In this document: positions 44,196 to 53,800 of the stretch, piece after piece
Layout: the number at the start of each line of letters is the position of its first letter
Numbering within the stretch: position 1 is the first letter of the stretch
The notes under the pieces: model-generated
Told to the model about the DNA's origin: nothing
The model's input: only the letters and a program-made list of their open reading frames with translations
The model's database searches: none
Source: CAVUAA01 sp963739345
GTDB taxonomy: Bacteria; Chlamydiota; Chlamydiia; Chlamydiales; JAFEGQ01
Reading direction: 5' to 3'
Length of the DNA stretch: 64,000 nt
NCBI GenBank assembly: GCA_963739345.1
Contig: CAVUAA010000001.1
Location: 496,001-560,000 of the forward strand
Made by a program: the position numbers and the translations under genes

Positions 44196-44689
44196 ATGGT
44201 CGTGGGCCTTGCACTGCTTACTACTCCTCAGTTCTTTGCTGAAATGTCCCTTTTCCAGCGGTTGCTCGTAGGGTTCTCCGTTCCTCTTCTCGTTGTCGCG
44301 AGTGTCCTAACCATGCGATATGCCTATCGACTCTTAAGCACCTACCTCAAACACAGCGCCACTGGGATGGTTCTCCAATGTCTCTTGGAGACATTGACAT
44401 TGCGATTCGAAAGAGGGGAGCGGAAGGCTCAGGCAGGGACACGCTCTACCTTCTGTGGAGCACCTTCCCTCCGCCTCGGAGGGTCCTGTTCACTTTTCTC
44501 TGTTCGCTCCCGTGGGCCACAGCAATTTCCCTTAGGCGCAGCACTACTGTGTGAATATTGGACCACTGCCCTCGACGCAATGATTGGACCACTGCCCTCG
44601 ACGCAATGACTGTCGTCCCAGTCGTTCTCTATTCCATTGCCGCTATGACAGTCGCCCATTTCTTGCTGATCCGGCGAAGAGTCCGATAA
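44196..44689 (+). pseudogene. Small membrane-protein gene broken by a 26-bp tandem duplication
   Basis: The first frame (ATG 44196) has hydrophobic stretches (LALLTTPQFFAEM, LLVGFSVPLLVVASVLTM) and stops at 44607-44609. Bases 44557-44582 are exactly repeated at 44583-44608. Removing one copy joins the frame to a downstream hydrophobic end (TVVPVVLYSIAAMTVAHFLLIRRRVR) that stops at 44687-44689, giving 155 residues. The family is not recognised, and the middle (about residues 70-125) is not strongly protein-like, so the gene may already have been decaying. Confidence 0.45.
44557..44608. repeat. 26-bp perfect tandem duplication
   Basis: Two exact adjacent copies (44557-44582 and 44583-44608), unit beginning ATTGGACCACTGCCC. 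Not a multiple of three, so it shifts the frame of the gene that contains it. Confidence 0.95.
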
Positions 44690-44723
44690 ACACCTGCCAG
44701 TTAAGCCGATCCCATGGAAGCCG

Positions 44724-44959
44724 TCAGGCGCGGTTAGGAAGTGGCCTAATAAGTATGCTTAGCCGTCCCCACCAGTCCCTAGCCCGCCATACCAAATTCG
44801 ATACCACACTACCCATACCGGCAGCGGCTTCGCTTGCAGATAGAATGGCTCCTTTTACTCTGTGCGCAGCCCACCTTGTGACAAGGTCCCTTAGGCTTTG
44901 AACAGGTATGGGATCGGCATGCATAAGTCTACGAGAAATACTATTCCAATACTCCGCGT
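44724..44959 (-). pseudogene. Possible gene fragment truncated by an IS
   Basis: A minus-strand frame (EYWNSISRRLMHADPIPVQS..., about 78 residues) runs from the left tip of the IS5-type element at 44960 to a stop at 44724. Composition is protein-like, but no family is seen. If real, its 5' end was removed by the insertion. Otherwise 44690-44959 holds nothing I can identify. Confidence 0.25.
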
Positions 44960-46030
44960 GGTCGTGTTGCATTAATCAGCCGGCGGCCGCTGGCTGATTG
45001 CTCCTAACCAAGATCTTGATAGATAGGCCTGAAATAAAATAGACTCCTTGAGCCGACAAAGCACAGGAGCCTAAAGATGACACGTTGCCGCGCCAGAAAC
45101 TGGTCCAAGTCTAACCAAGCATTGGTCAATCAGGGAAGCATTATTTTTTGGGTACGGGATAGAGCGGATTGCTCTTGGTATTCCGAACACCGGGGCGCCA
45201 GAGGGCACCCCGCCATCTATTCCAATCAAGCCATCTTGGCTCTGATGATCGTGAAATCCGTCTACGGGTGTGCTTTCAGGCAGCTCCAGGGCCTTATGCG
45301 AGACGTTCTTAAAATGATGGACAGTGGATGCGTTTGTCCCGATTACACCACGATTTGTCGGCGAGCGCGCGGTGTAAGAGTTCCGTCTAACTTGCATCGT
45401 AGGGGGCCACTAAACCTCGTCTTCGACTCGACTGGCCTGAAGGTATTTGGGGAGGGAGAGTGGCAGGCCCGTAAGCACGGCTATAGCAAACGGAGGGGCT
45501 GGAAAAAGCTTCACATCGTTATGTGTGCCGAGACGCAGCAAGTTGTCGCTGCATCGATTAGTGACAAAGATCTGCATGATTCTCAAGCTTTACCAGGCCT
45601 GCTGGATGCGGTTAAGTTAAGGGCGATATCGCAGAGGTCATTGGAGATGGCGCCTATGATAGCAAAGCTTGGCTATGAGGCAATCCACCGACGAAGAGCA
45701 AAACCAATCATACCTCCCAGAAAAGGGGCCAGAAAGTCCGATGGATCTAATCCCGCCCTACGTGCACGGGATGCCGCTATACACCGGATCCGAGATCAAA
45801 AACGGGGGAAACGGCGTTGGAAGGAGGAGGTAGGCTACCATCGCCGCTCCCTTGTGGAGACGGCAATGCACCGCTACAAGGCGCTACTGGGTCACGGGAT
45901 ACAGGCTCGAATCACGGAAAATCAAGTGATAGAGATATCGGTTAAATTGTTCGTCCTGAACGAGATGATGGCCCTACAAAGCTAGAGATGGGAACGGACA
46001 AGCGGGGTTGGTCATTTCTGCAACACGGCC
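44960..46030 (+). mobile_element. IS5-family (IS903-like) insertion sequence, defective
   Basis: About 1071 bp, the right size for IS903-type elements. The left tip is GGTCGTGTTGCATTAATCA (44960-44978). The right tip, read inward on the minus strand, is GGCCGTGTTGCAGAAATGA (46012-46030); 15 of 19 bases agree. Just inside the left end is a small hairpin (AATCAGCC/GGCTGATT). No target duplication is visible: the flanks differ. The right flank is a group II intron 3' end, so the element probably landed in, or deleted into, that intron. Confidence 0.75.
45077..45985 (+). CDS. IS5/IS903-family transposase with a scrambled catalytic segment
   Basis: 302 residues, DDE transposase. Typical: NWSKSNQALVNQGSIIFWV (about 8-26), GHPAIYSNQAILALMIVKSVY (about 43-63), LVFDSTGLKVFGEGEWQARKHG with the first Asp, RGWKKLHIVM, IPPRKGARK, and VGYHRRSLVETAMHRYKALLG with the Glu. 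Between about 188 and 200 the frame reads SQRSLEMAPMIAKLG. One base over, the same DNA reads EVIGDGAYDSKA, the expected motif with the second catalytic Asp. Two compensating indels (near 45630 and 45670) thus removed that Asp. The open frame survives, but the enzyme should be dead. Confidence 0.85.
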   Translation: MTRCRARNWSKSNQALVNQGSIIFWVRDRADCSWYSEHRGARGHPAIYSNQAILALMIVKSVYGCAFRQLQGLMRDVLKMMDSGCVCPDYTTICRRARGVRVPSNLHRRGPLNLVFDSTGLKVFGEGEWQARKHGYSKRRGWKKLHIVMCAETQQVVAASISDKDLHDSQALPGLLDAVKLRAISQRSLEMAPMIAKLGYEAIHRRRAKPIIPPRKGARKSDGSNPALRARDAAIHRIRDQKRGKRRWKEEVGYHRRSLVETAMHRYKALLGHGIQARITENQVIEISVKLFVLNEMMALQS

Positions 46031-47865
46031 CCCCTCGCCCCCTCTAAAACCGGACATGCGCTATTCACGCACCCGGCTTCCTCGCCCTCATGGCTATCCC
46101 ATGGAATAGCTCTTCGAAGCAAAGAATAGGTTCACCAAAATACCAGGTCGGGGATAGCCGTTCAGATCCAAGACGCGCTGGAAACGTTCCCAGTTGAAGC
46201 TCCTTTTCTGACGCCGCCGCTTGAGGGCCCGAAATAGGAGGCGCTTCACTGCGTGGAGAAACAGCGCTATTCGACGGTGGTTGTCGTTCACAGCAAAGTA
46301 GTTCATGTATCCCTTCACGATTGAGATCGTGTAGGGGATGAGGTTCTTGCTGTGGCGATGCTTCATCAACTGGCGCTTCATGCGCCAGAAGATCACGCCT
46401 CGCTTCCGGTTCTTGGATTGCCCCCACATATGCAGGAAGATGCGCGTCTTGGCTTCGTTGACCGCTAGGCCAAAGTCGCTAAGGCGCGCAATCAGCCGCT
46501 TGTGAAAATCGAGAGCCTCTACCTCGCTGTCAAAGGTGAACAGCACATCGTCGGCATACCTGACCATGTGGGCAGTTCTGCGGAAGTGCTTGTGATTCAC
46601 CCAGACAAACCACTCGTCAAGTACGTAGTGCAGGTAGATGTTCGCGAGCAGGGGAGACAGAATCGACCCCTGTGGCGAGCCAACCACATTGCGCTCAGAA
46701 GCCCCATCCTTGTTGAGGATAGGGGCTCTCAGTAGTTTGATGAGCAGGTAGAGGAAACGGCGGTCCCTGACCTTTCGTTGGATGAGCCTCCCTAGGGGCT
46801 GGTGGGGGATTGTGTTGAAGTACTTCTTCAAGTCAATGTCCACCACCGCCTCGCATGACTCCCTAAGGAGCCGCTTGTCCAGAGCTGCTAGAGCCTGATG
46901 GGCACTTCGGCCAGGCCGAAACCCATAGGAGCAGTCTAGAAAGTGGGGTTCATAGATCCTCTCAAGGACGCGGCGGACCGCTTCCTGGACGATCTTGTCT
47001 TCGATGCAGGAGATAGCTAGCGGCCTGGTGCTTCCGTCTGCCTTGGGGATCTCGACGATCCTTGAGGGCTTGGGGAAATACGATCCATTGCGAATTCTCT
47101 TGAGGAGGTCTTCAAGGTTCGCATGTAGCTGGCTCCCGTACCGTTTCTTGGTGATCCCATCCACGCCCACAGCTCGTCTCCCATCCAGGCTGTGAAAGCA
47201 TGCATGCAGAAGGTCTCCAGGTCGAGCGCGTGTCCCAGGTTTTGGAACACGGCTTCTGGATCCTTCCGCGATCTCTGTTCGATACGGTCAAGTTTCGTAC
47301 TCAGTTCTTCTGACAAAGCTGTGTTGCCTCACTGTTTCCCTTGGGTCCGTTTGGGGTTACTGGAGCCCTTCCCCATGTACGTGGCTTTCCCACGCTCCGA
47401 GTACTATGGCTCCTCTGACTTCTCACACGCCATCCTCAGGGCCTTGTCGGTTCAAACTTGGCCATGAGTACCTCTACTCGATTGGGATGGGGGTCAAGTA
47501 GGGGAGCTTGCGAGATCTCTTCTGTTAACTCATCCAATCTCTTCGTGCATGCCAGGTTCTTGGACCCCGCCGGGCCTGAGCCGCCCTCGCGATAGCGGTA
47601 TGGCTCAAATGTTGGCTTCCACGTTATCAAGCGTGTCGCCCTCCGGGATTCACAAATTTCGAGGCTCGATCACTTCACGCCACTTAAGGCATTCCGGCCT
47701 GCATGATTCGCTGCATACGCTCCGGCTCGGCCCGTCACCAGGCCGCTCCGCAATGCTCGCTAATGCATGGGCTCGCTAGCCCTTTGCCTGCGGGACTTGC
47801 ACCCGCAAGATCGGATGGTTCCGAAAATGCTTACTTTTCCTTTGGTTACCTCCTTTTCACATTTT
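46031..47865 (-). mobile_element. Degenerate group II intron
   Basis: Minus-strand ribozyme plus reverse transcriptase. Domain V is recognisable at 46047-46080 (GAAGCCGG...GTCCGGTTT hairpin around a GTGCG/CGCAT stem). Upstream of the RT, about 47320-47860 shows the typical non-coding structured leader, including GCGGGTGCAAGTCCCGC (about 47788-47804). The 5' end is not exact. Only about 16 bases lie between domain V and the IS tip, so domain VI and the branch point are missing or cut. With the frameshifted RT it should be immobile. Its 5' boundary is next to a dif-like site at 47874. Confidence 0.75.
46094..47316 (-). pseudogene. ltrA: Group II intron reverse transcriptase/maturase, broken
   Basis: N-terminal part (47316 to about 47172: RSRKDPEAVFQNLGHALDLETF) and the main part (47170-46094, 358 residues) are in different frames; a one-base change near 47172 separates them. 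The main part has the RT core: KADGSTRPLAISCIEDKIVQ, YGFRPGRSAHQAL, DIDLKKYFNTIPH, GSPQGSILSPLLANIYLH and the catalytic MVRYADD. After KTRIF the usual FDFLGF linker of about 25 residues is missing, so the thumb/maturase part joins directly. The maturase X domain is present in shortened form (GYMNYFAVNDNH). Confidence 0.85.
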
Positions 47866-47873
47866 CTTCAGAA

Positions 47874-47901
47874 CCGTCCGATAATCTGGCTTATGCTACG
47901 C
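47874..47901 (+). other. dif-like Xer recombination site 1
   Basis: 28 bases with the XerC-arm / 6-base spacer / XerD-arm layout: arm CCGTCCGATAA, spacer TCTGGC, arm TTATGCTACGC. The E. coli dif inner borders ATAA and TTATG are kept. Same orientation as site 2 at 48783, which shares the first arm except one base. By pattern only. Confidence 0.45.
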
Positions 47902-48029
47902 TATGTAGTAGATGTTTAACGTGTTGCACAGGCGACATCTAAAATTATTTTAATCCGTCATCCCCTTAAGTGTTACGACAGTCCGCCCCTTGCCTGCGAC
48001 TCCAGTTGCAAATAAATGTGCGACCATGG

Positions 48030-48045
48030 TACTATGACTATAGTA
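48030..48045. promoter_or_regulatory. Inverted repeat in the antitoxin promoter region
   Basis: TACTAT and ATAGTA separated by four bases, ending 11 bases before the antitoxin ATG and touching the AGGAGG ribosome site. Phd/YefM antitoxins repress their own operon at such repeats, so it is a likely operator. Confidence 0.5.
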
Positions 48046-48056
48046 GGAGGAGAAAC

Positions 48057-48287
48057 ATGGAACGAATGATCCAAGCGGGAAAGTTCAAGGCAGAGTGTTT
48101 GAAGCTGATGGATGAGGTCAACACCACCAAAGCTCCTATCACCATTACCAAGCACGGAGTTCCTGTGGCTCAGCTGGTCCCCATTCCAGGTGAAAAGCGC
48201 GAGTTTTTCGGCTGGATGAAGGGTACGGGTAAGGTGGTAGGGGACATCATTAGTCCGATTGACGAGGAATGGGATGCCTCTCGTTAA
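48057..48287 (+). CDS. Antitoxin of the Phd/YefM family
   Basis: 76 residues from ATG 48057, with AGGAGG 7 bases upstream. The N-terminal Phd fold (MIQAGKFKAECLKLMDEVNTTKAPITITKHGVPVAQLVPI) is DNA-binding; the C-terminal tail (about 50-76, FFGWMKGTGKVVGDIISPIDEEWDASR) would wrap and block the toxin. The toxin start overlaps its 3' end by 14 bases. Upstream in-frame codons from 47970 are not used, as the ribosome site shows. Confidence 0.92.
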   Translation: MERMIQAGKFKAECLKLMDEVNTTKAPITITKHGVPVAQLVPIPGEKREFFGWMKGTGKVVGDIISPIDEEWDASR

Positions 48288-48714
48288 GGCACTGCGCCAA
48301 CACAAGCTCCTGCTCGACACCCACGTGTGGATCTGGAGCGCACTGGCTGACAAACGCGTATCCACACGTTTTCAACGCGCACTAAAGCGGATCTCTGAAG
48401 TACAGGAGATTCTGATCTCGTCTATCTCAGTCTGGGAGGTGGGGATGCTCGAGGATAAGGGGCGTATCGACTTAGGAATGGACGCCCTTGACTGGGTCGA
48501 AAATGCCCTACAGGCTCCCCATCTTAGCCTAACACCCATCTCGCCACGCACTGCGATACAGAGCAGCCGACTCCCAAACACGGTCCACTGTGATCCTGCC
48601 GATCGACTGTTGATCGCCACAGCCCGCGAACACAATGCGGTGCTCGTCACCTGTGACGCCAAAATACTGGAGTTTGGCAAAGGGCGATTCATCTCCGTCC
48701 ACGACCCGCGATAA
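48274..48714 (+). CDS. PIN-domain toxin (VapC-like ribonuclease)
   Basis: 146 residues. The four acidic PIN residues are seen: Asp in LLLDTHVWIW near 15, Glu in SISVWEVGML near 55, Asp in DPADRLLIATA near 109, Asp in LVTCDAKI near 127. Such toxins cut tRNA or rRNA when the antitoxin is lost. The pair is of the Phd-PIN type often written VapBC. It lies between two dif-like sites about 0.9 kb apart. Confidence 0.92.
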   Translation: MPLVKALRQHKLLLDTHVWIWSALADKRVSTRFQRALKRISEVQEILISSISVWEVGMLEDKGRIDLGMDALDWVENALQAPHLSLTPISPRTAIQSSRLPNTVHCDPADRLLIATAREHNAVLVTCDAKILEFGKGRFISVHDPR

Positions 48715-48782
48715 GTCCTTTCCCGCAGCCAATCCGCCCATAAAAGTAGGTTCCTGGGTCTTGAGATGTCGTTTCTGTCGAA

Positions 48783-48810
48783 ACGTCCGATAATATACGT
48801 TATGTTGCGC
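48783..48810 (+). other. dif-like Xer recombination site 2
   Basis: Arm ACGTCCGATAA, spacer TATACG, arm TTATGTTGCGC. The inner borders (ATAA, TTATGTT) match the E. coli dif layout. Direct repeat of site 1; the segment between them carries only the toxin-antitoxin pair. Just right of it GCAGATGGCATATCTAA resembles 47924-47942 near site 1, so the shared sequence is longer than the core. Confidence 0.5.
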
Positions 48811-48886
48811 AGATGGCATATCTAAGACGCTATCTAGGCGATTCCAGCTTGGATTAGACCCGCTAGCTTCCTCCAAAGAACTCCAC

Positions 48887-49654
48887 TCAAGTGGGGTCGC
48901 TAATTACTCGCACTCCGGGAAGTGTTTTTTTAAGCCCCTGGACCGCTTGATCGTACTCTGAGTCAGTAAACTTGCAGCCCGTAACGTTCACCTCTTGCAA
49001 AGACCGAGGCCTTTTCTTGAGGACAGTCACGCAGTTGCTATAGGCGAACGTGCTACCAGAAAGATCTATGACCTCAAGCTCTGATGGCAACGTCTTAATC
49101 CCGTGGGACAGCGAATGAGTTTCATGGATGGGCAGAATTTTGGAATTAGTCACTCGAAGAGTTCTTAGTCCGTCAGACTCAGGCCAGCTTAGCCAGCTCC
49201 ACGTCCACGATGTGCCACTTAAATAAAGTTCTTTGAGCGCTCGGACGCATTAGTTCGCTTAATTGTAGAGCTGAATTCTTGATATGTAAAATAGTACCAA
49301 CCGAAGGATTTCCAGTCTCTGAGGGTAACGATTTAGCAAACGAATCTATGAAGTATATAGCCCTCTTCTCGGGTTCGAGTCGCAGTATGACAGATGGATT
49401 TTTCTAAGGGTGTCGGGCCAAGCCTTCCACCGGGATAAAACGTGTCCTTCACACAGGATACAAAGGGACACCAGTTGACTCTTGGAGAGTGCGTCCGTCA
49501 AAGGGCGCATGCCATCAGCATTGAGTCCCGTGCAGTGATCGAGGGTGAAATGGGTCAGCTGCGGGATCACCTTTGCAATCGACATTAATGGATCTTTGGA
49601 CCACTTAAAATTCAATTGCGATGGATCTTTGGACAAACAAACCTTCTCCAACAC
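48887..49654 (-). pseudogene. Leucine-rich-repeat gene remnant (distal)
   Basis: Two LRR-coding pieces in different frames: 49654-49346 (IPQLTHFTLDHCTGLNADGM, cysteine-type LRR) and 49153-48887 (ELEVIDLSGSTFAY, SLQEVNVTGCKFTDSEYDQ, ending LPGVRVISDPT). The end looks like a natural LRR protein C-terminus. Between them (49154-49345) no frame is usable. Likely the tail of a gene that began further right and has lost its frame in several places. Confidence 0.65.
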
Positions 49655-49831
49655 CAGGTTGGTGAGCGAATACGGTGGCGAATCGCTCAGGTACCGGTAA
49701 AAGAAAGGGCGTGCGTGCCTCGCAAGAAGTCAGCTTTATCGTCTGTAGATAAGGAGGGAACTGTTTTGTGAAGGCCATCCCAAGCGCTTTGTCCTATCAT
49801 TTCTCCTGACTTGAACTGCTGCTCCATCGCC

Positions 49832-50896
49832 TTAAGGACTCCTGATCCGCAGTTCAACCTCAGTCACCCACGGTGGGGATGACAAACGGCCCGCAACCAC
49901 CCGGTGTAGCACCTGCCGTTCTGACGGCTGCTCATTATCGATCACCAGTGTTTCGGGCAATGTCTCCTTGATCATCGATAGGGTTTCCTCAGAGAGGTTG
50001 CAGCCAGAAACATTGAGGATCTCCAGGCCCTTTGGCAAGGCGTGGACAAACGTCTGCCAAGCGTTTTGACGTCACTGATCTATTCCGGACGAATGAGAGA
50101 TATTGAGAACTTTGAGGGATGAGAAGAGTCCATTTTTCCCCAAAACGAGTAGGGAATTGAGTTGAGAGAGTTCCGTAGCTCAAATCCAGCTCCGCTAGAG
50201 CGATATCCGAAAGCGCAGATGAGAGAGACAGTATAGTTGATCCCCTGGGTGCCCCGGAGACTGAGGCTGTAGCTTTAGGTGTTTTTGGGTGGTGAGTGCC
50301 GAGCTTTAACGTCCAAAGGGTGTCGCCGATGCCTCGACAATCTTCTAAACACAGCTGAGTCAGAGAGGTAGGAACCCACTTGCTCGCCATTAGCACTTGT
50401 GTCCAGCGGCATTGATCGAATCACAAGAGTGCTCAAGATTTCTTTGGGAATATCTTCGAGACAAGAATCTGGCTGGAGCCGTCCAAAGTGATTAGCACAA
50501 CGCGATCCAATTAGCTCAAATTTACAGGAGATTTTTGAAAGCAAACGGAATGGGTTTGAAGAAGTGAATAGGTTCCTAAGTTTAAGAGAGTCTCGAGCTC
50601 TCGGGCCAGGTGAGGAAAAAGTTCCGCGATCAGCTTGAGAGAGTCAGGCCCTGGTCTTTAGGCCACTAGGCCCCAGTCGAGACAAAGGGAGAAGGATTTG
50701 AGTCGTGGCAGCACCTCCTTTTGAAGGGGTCTGAGAAACATCCATCGCTGACATCACAGTTGTCAATGATGAGACCGGTCAATCCTTCAGGGCAGTTTTT
50801 AGCGAGTGCGGTGACGAACAGCTTGTTGGTTAGGGTAAATTCGACCAATTCCAGTTGTTTGAGGGCTGGCGGAAATTGTTGCCACCAGGTTGTCAT
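49832..50896 (-). pseudogene. Leucine-rich-repeat gene remnant (proximal)
   Basis: At least four overlapping pieces in different frames: 50896-50666 (FPPALKQLELVEFTLTNKLF, GLTGLIIDNCDVSDG), 50544-50275, 50396-49989 (TSLTQLCLEDCRGIGDTLW) and 50038-49832 (KGLEILNVSGCNLSEETLSMIKETLPETLVID). All show the same LRR pattern, and the last resembles the C-terminus of the remnant at 48887, so this could be a second gene of a tandem family or a former continuation of the F-box/LRR gene to its right. Not functional as it stands. Confidence 0.65.
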
Positions 50897-50898
50897 GA

Positions 50899-53800
50899 TC
50901 AGCAGCTGTCCATTTGGATGGCGATTTGCCCTTTGAGCTGTAGCCGCGTCACCTCGGGGTCGATGACCAAGTTTTCGAGTGACTCCTTTCCAAAGTCAAT
51001 CACCTGAAGCTCGGTCTGGACAGGGGTAATATCGATGAGTGGCGTGAAGACCTCTGAACAGATGATCTTGTTGGGATAGGTCAACTGCAGTTTCTCGATG
51101 TCCTCGGCTGAGAGAGCGGCAATCCCGCCAACGTCCAGCTTCCAAGTCCCCTCTCCCCTTTCCTCGGCAAGACCGTGAATGGCATCAAATGTCATCTCTT
51201 GACAGCCGGTGAGAGTGAGTTCGTTGATCGACTTGGGAAGGGCGCTACCAGCATATGCGGTCTCGCCAAGGTGAAGGGTCGCGAGCCTTTTTGGTGCCTT
51301 GGCTAGAAAGTTTGCGATGCCATCGTCGGTGAGCTGAAAACAACGCTGGAGGCTTAACCGTCGAAGGTTGGGATAGCTCTTTGCCAACTTGAAAAGGCCC
51401 GCATCAGTGATGTCCGTTTCATCAAGTGTGAGACGTCGCAAGGTAGGGGAAAAGTGTAAGTCGTCAAGCGATTGGGAGCATCCGCTGAGGTCAATCTCTT
51501 GCAATTTCTCTGGCCATACAATCTTGCACAGGAGCTCCTCGTCGACCTTCATGAATGTGTTGTCCTCCCTGTTCGATCCGGCGAGACAGATCCTGTCAAT
51601 GGCGGTCGAGGAGAGATCAAGCTGCTGAAGAGACTTGCCCTTGTTTGCGAGTAAGCTATTCAGGCCGGTTGGGGTCAGACAGGGTCCGCCAAGAGCTAGA
51701 GAAATAAAGGAATTGGGGCTGTTTTGGAGGTGTTTTAGACTTTTATCCGTGAGCTTATCGCACTCTGCGAGGTCGAGAGAACAGCAGCTGATCGGAAGCG
51801 CGTGAGCAAGCACTCGGATGTGTTTGTCCTTGAAAGGAAAGCCACGGCACCCGAGCTTTTTAAGGTTAGGCGGGAGGCGTTGTCCGGTAAACTTAAAGAG
51901 CTGCTCCGAGGAGATCTTTGTGACGCCGCCAAGGTAGAGATTTTCCAGTTGAGGCAGGGCAGCAGAGAGGAGATCAATCACCCCCGTCCCCGTGAGGGCT
52001 GAGCAGTCGCTAAGATGGAGTGTCTGGAGTCCACTCCAAGACCTATCCGCCCAGGCTAAAGCGGCATCATCGTCAAAGTTGGTGTCTTCGAGGATTAGCG
52101 TTTGCATGCGCAGAGTGAACTCGATCAAATAGCGCGTCTATATTTAGGTGTGTGGAACCGGCAAGACTGAGGTTGACCAAACGCTTTGGCAGCCAGTCAA
52201 AGTTGCGCTGAAGCGTCCTGTAGACTGAGCAGCCACCCAATTCGAGAGTCTCTACCTCGGACGGGAGGTTTTGCAGAAATGGCCCCAGCCCCTCTTCGGA
52301 GAAACCGGTGCAGCCTCTGAAGTTGAGTGTGCGGATCGCTCGATGCTCAGAGAGGTGCTGGAGGGTGACGTCGGTAAGGGCGGTGCACGAGGGAAGAACG
52401 ACAGACTCTAGCCAGTCCCCTTTGTCGTGGAGGAGGACTCTCAGCAGATCGTCGGTGACGTCATCCTGCGTACCGACCGGCCAGTCGAAGGAGAGGGCTC
52501 GGCATGCGGTGCCGCTGAGCAATATCCTCTTGAGATTCTCAGGCCGTTTTAGACCGCGAATCACGGTGAATACCGCGTCGTTGATTCCCGGACAATGCTG
52601 TAAGTCGAGAATCTCAAGCGGATCGGAGCACTTGGAAAACACCCCATCAAGAGCTAAGCTGGTGATGGCTGTCTTGGCGAGTCGAAGGCGGCGCAAGCTC
52701 CAGGGAAATTTGACCACTGAGTTAAGGGCATCCGTGCAGTCAGTTTCGCTTAGGTCAAGCTCTAGTAGGCCGTCCTGTAGGTGCTCTAAGAGGTAGAGCA
52801 GCCCAGCTTTTGTGACCGCGTTCGTACCGCCCACTTTGACTGTTGTGAAAGTGGGTAGCTCCGAATGTTCAAAGAAGTATCCGAGCTGTTTATCGGTAAG
52901 CTGGTGAAAGTCGCTGAGATCCAATTGGGTAATGCCGGTACACCCCTTGAGGGAGACGGACAGGGTCCCATGAAAGACCTTACAGAAGAGTGGCCCCAAC
53001 ACGGTTCCGGTGAGGGTGGTGCAGTCATTACAATTGAGATTGTCGATCTTGCAGTCAGGAAGCGTTAGGAGCTCAACCACGTCATCGGTGATCGAGGTGC
53101 CAGACACAGACAAACTGCGGAGATTCGCAAAGGGATTGACTTCGTCATTAATCCGGTACCCAATCCAGTTGATATTGTTGCACCCGTCGAGTTGTAGCGT
53201 TATCAGGCCTGTATTGGGCAGGCAAGAGGTTAACGGACGCAGATCGAACAAGCCTTGGTTGTTTGAGAGAGCCAGCTCGGTAAGCTTGTTGTTGCCCTCG
53301 AGCCAACGAGCTACGTGCTCTAGCCCGGCATTGGTTAGCCCCGCGTTACACAGATGGAGGCTCTTTAGCGTTTCGACACACAGTGTCTCGAGCACTTCCT
53401 CTACAGCCTCATCGCTCAATGCGCAATCACGCACAAGGAAACTGGTACCCCAACTGGAGAGGCAACTGGCAGCCTTGACAATCCCCTTCTCTGTGAACTT
53501 GGGAGAGGCTAAAGAGAGGTGCTTGAACTGTCGATCGAGGGCTAGCAGAGCCTGGTCAGTGAGCTCGCGACCGTGGAGGTGGAGACGTTGAACGCTTCTG
53601 GGGATGTAGGGAAGGAGCTTTAAAAATCCCTCATCAGTGAGCTGCGCTTCTGCATCAATGAAAATGTCGCGGACGCTTCCAGGAAGAGCTGATAGCAGCG
53701 CACAGGCTTGCTCATCTCTGCTGCTGCGCAAGACAAGCGCATCGAGCTTAGTGCACCCGATGAGATCGACTGATTCCATGCCGTAGGGCAGGTGCTCCTC

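Noticed and set aside
44679..44705. Third dif-like site (GTCCGATAA)
   Set aside because: Only one arm fits; after six bases there is no TTAT-type arm, and the sequence is the coding end of the broken membrane gene.
44724..44972. 82-residue minus-strand open frame as an intact gene
   Set aside because: It would have to start inside the IS terminal repeat; at most it is a fragment.
48750..48765. CTGGGTCTTG near dif site 2 as an IS982 end
   Set aside because: Only ten bases agree, and the inner IS sequence (AGGGTAGCAAT) is missing.
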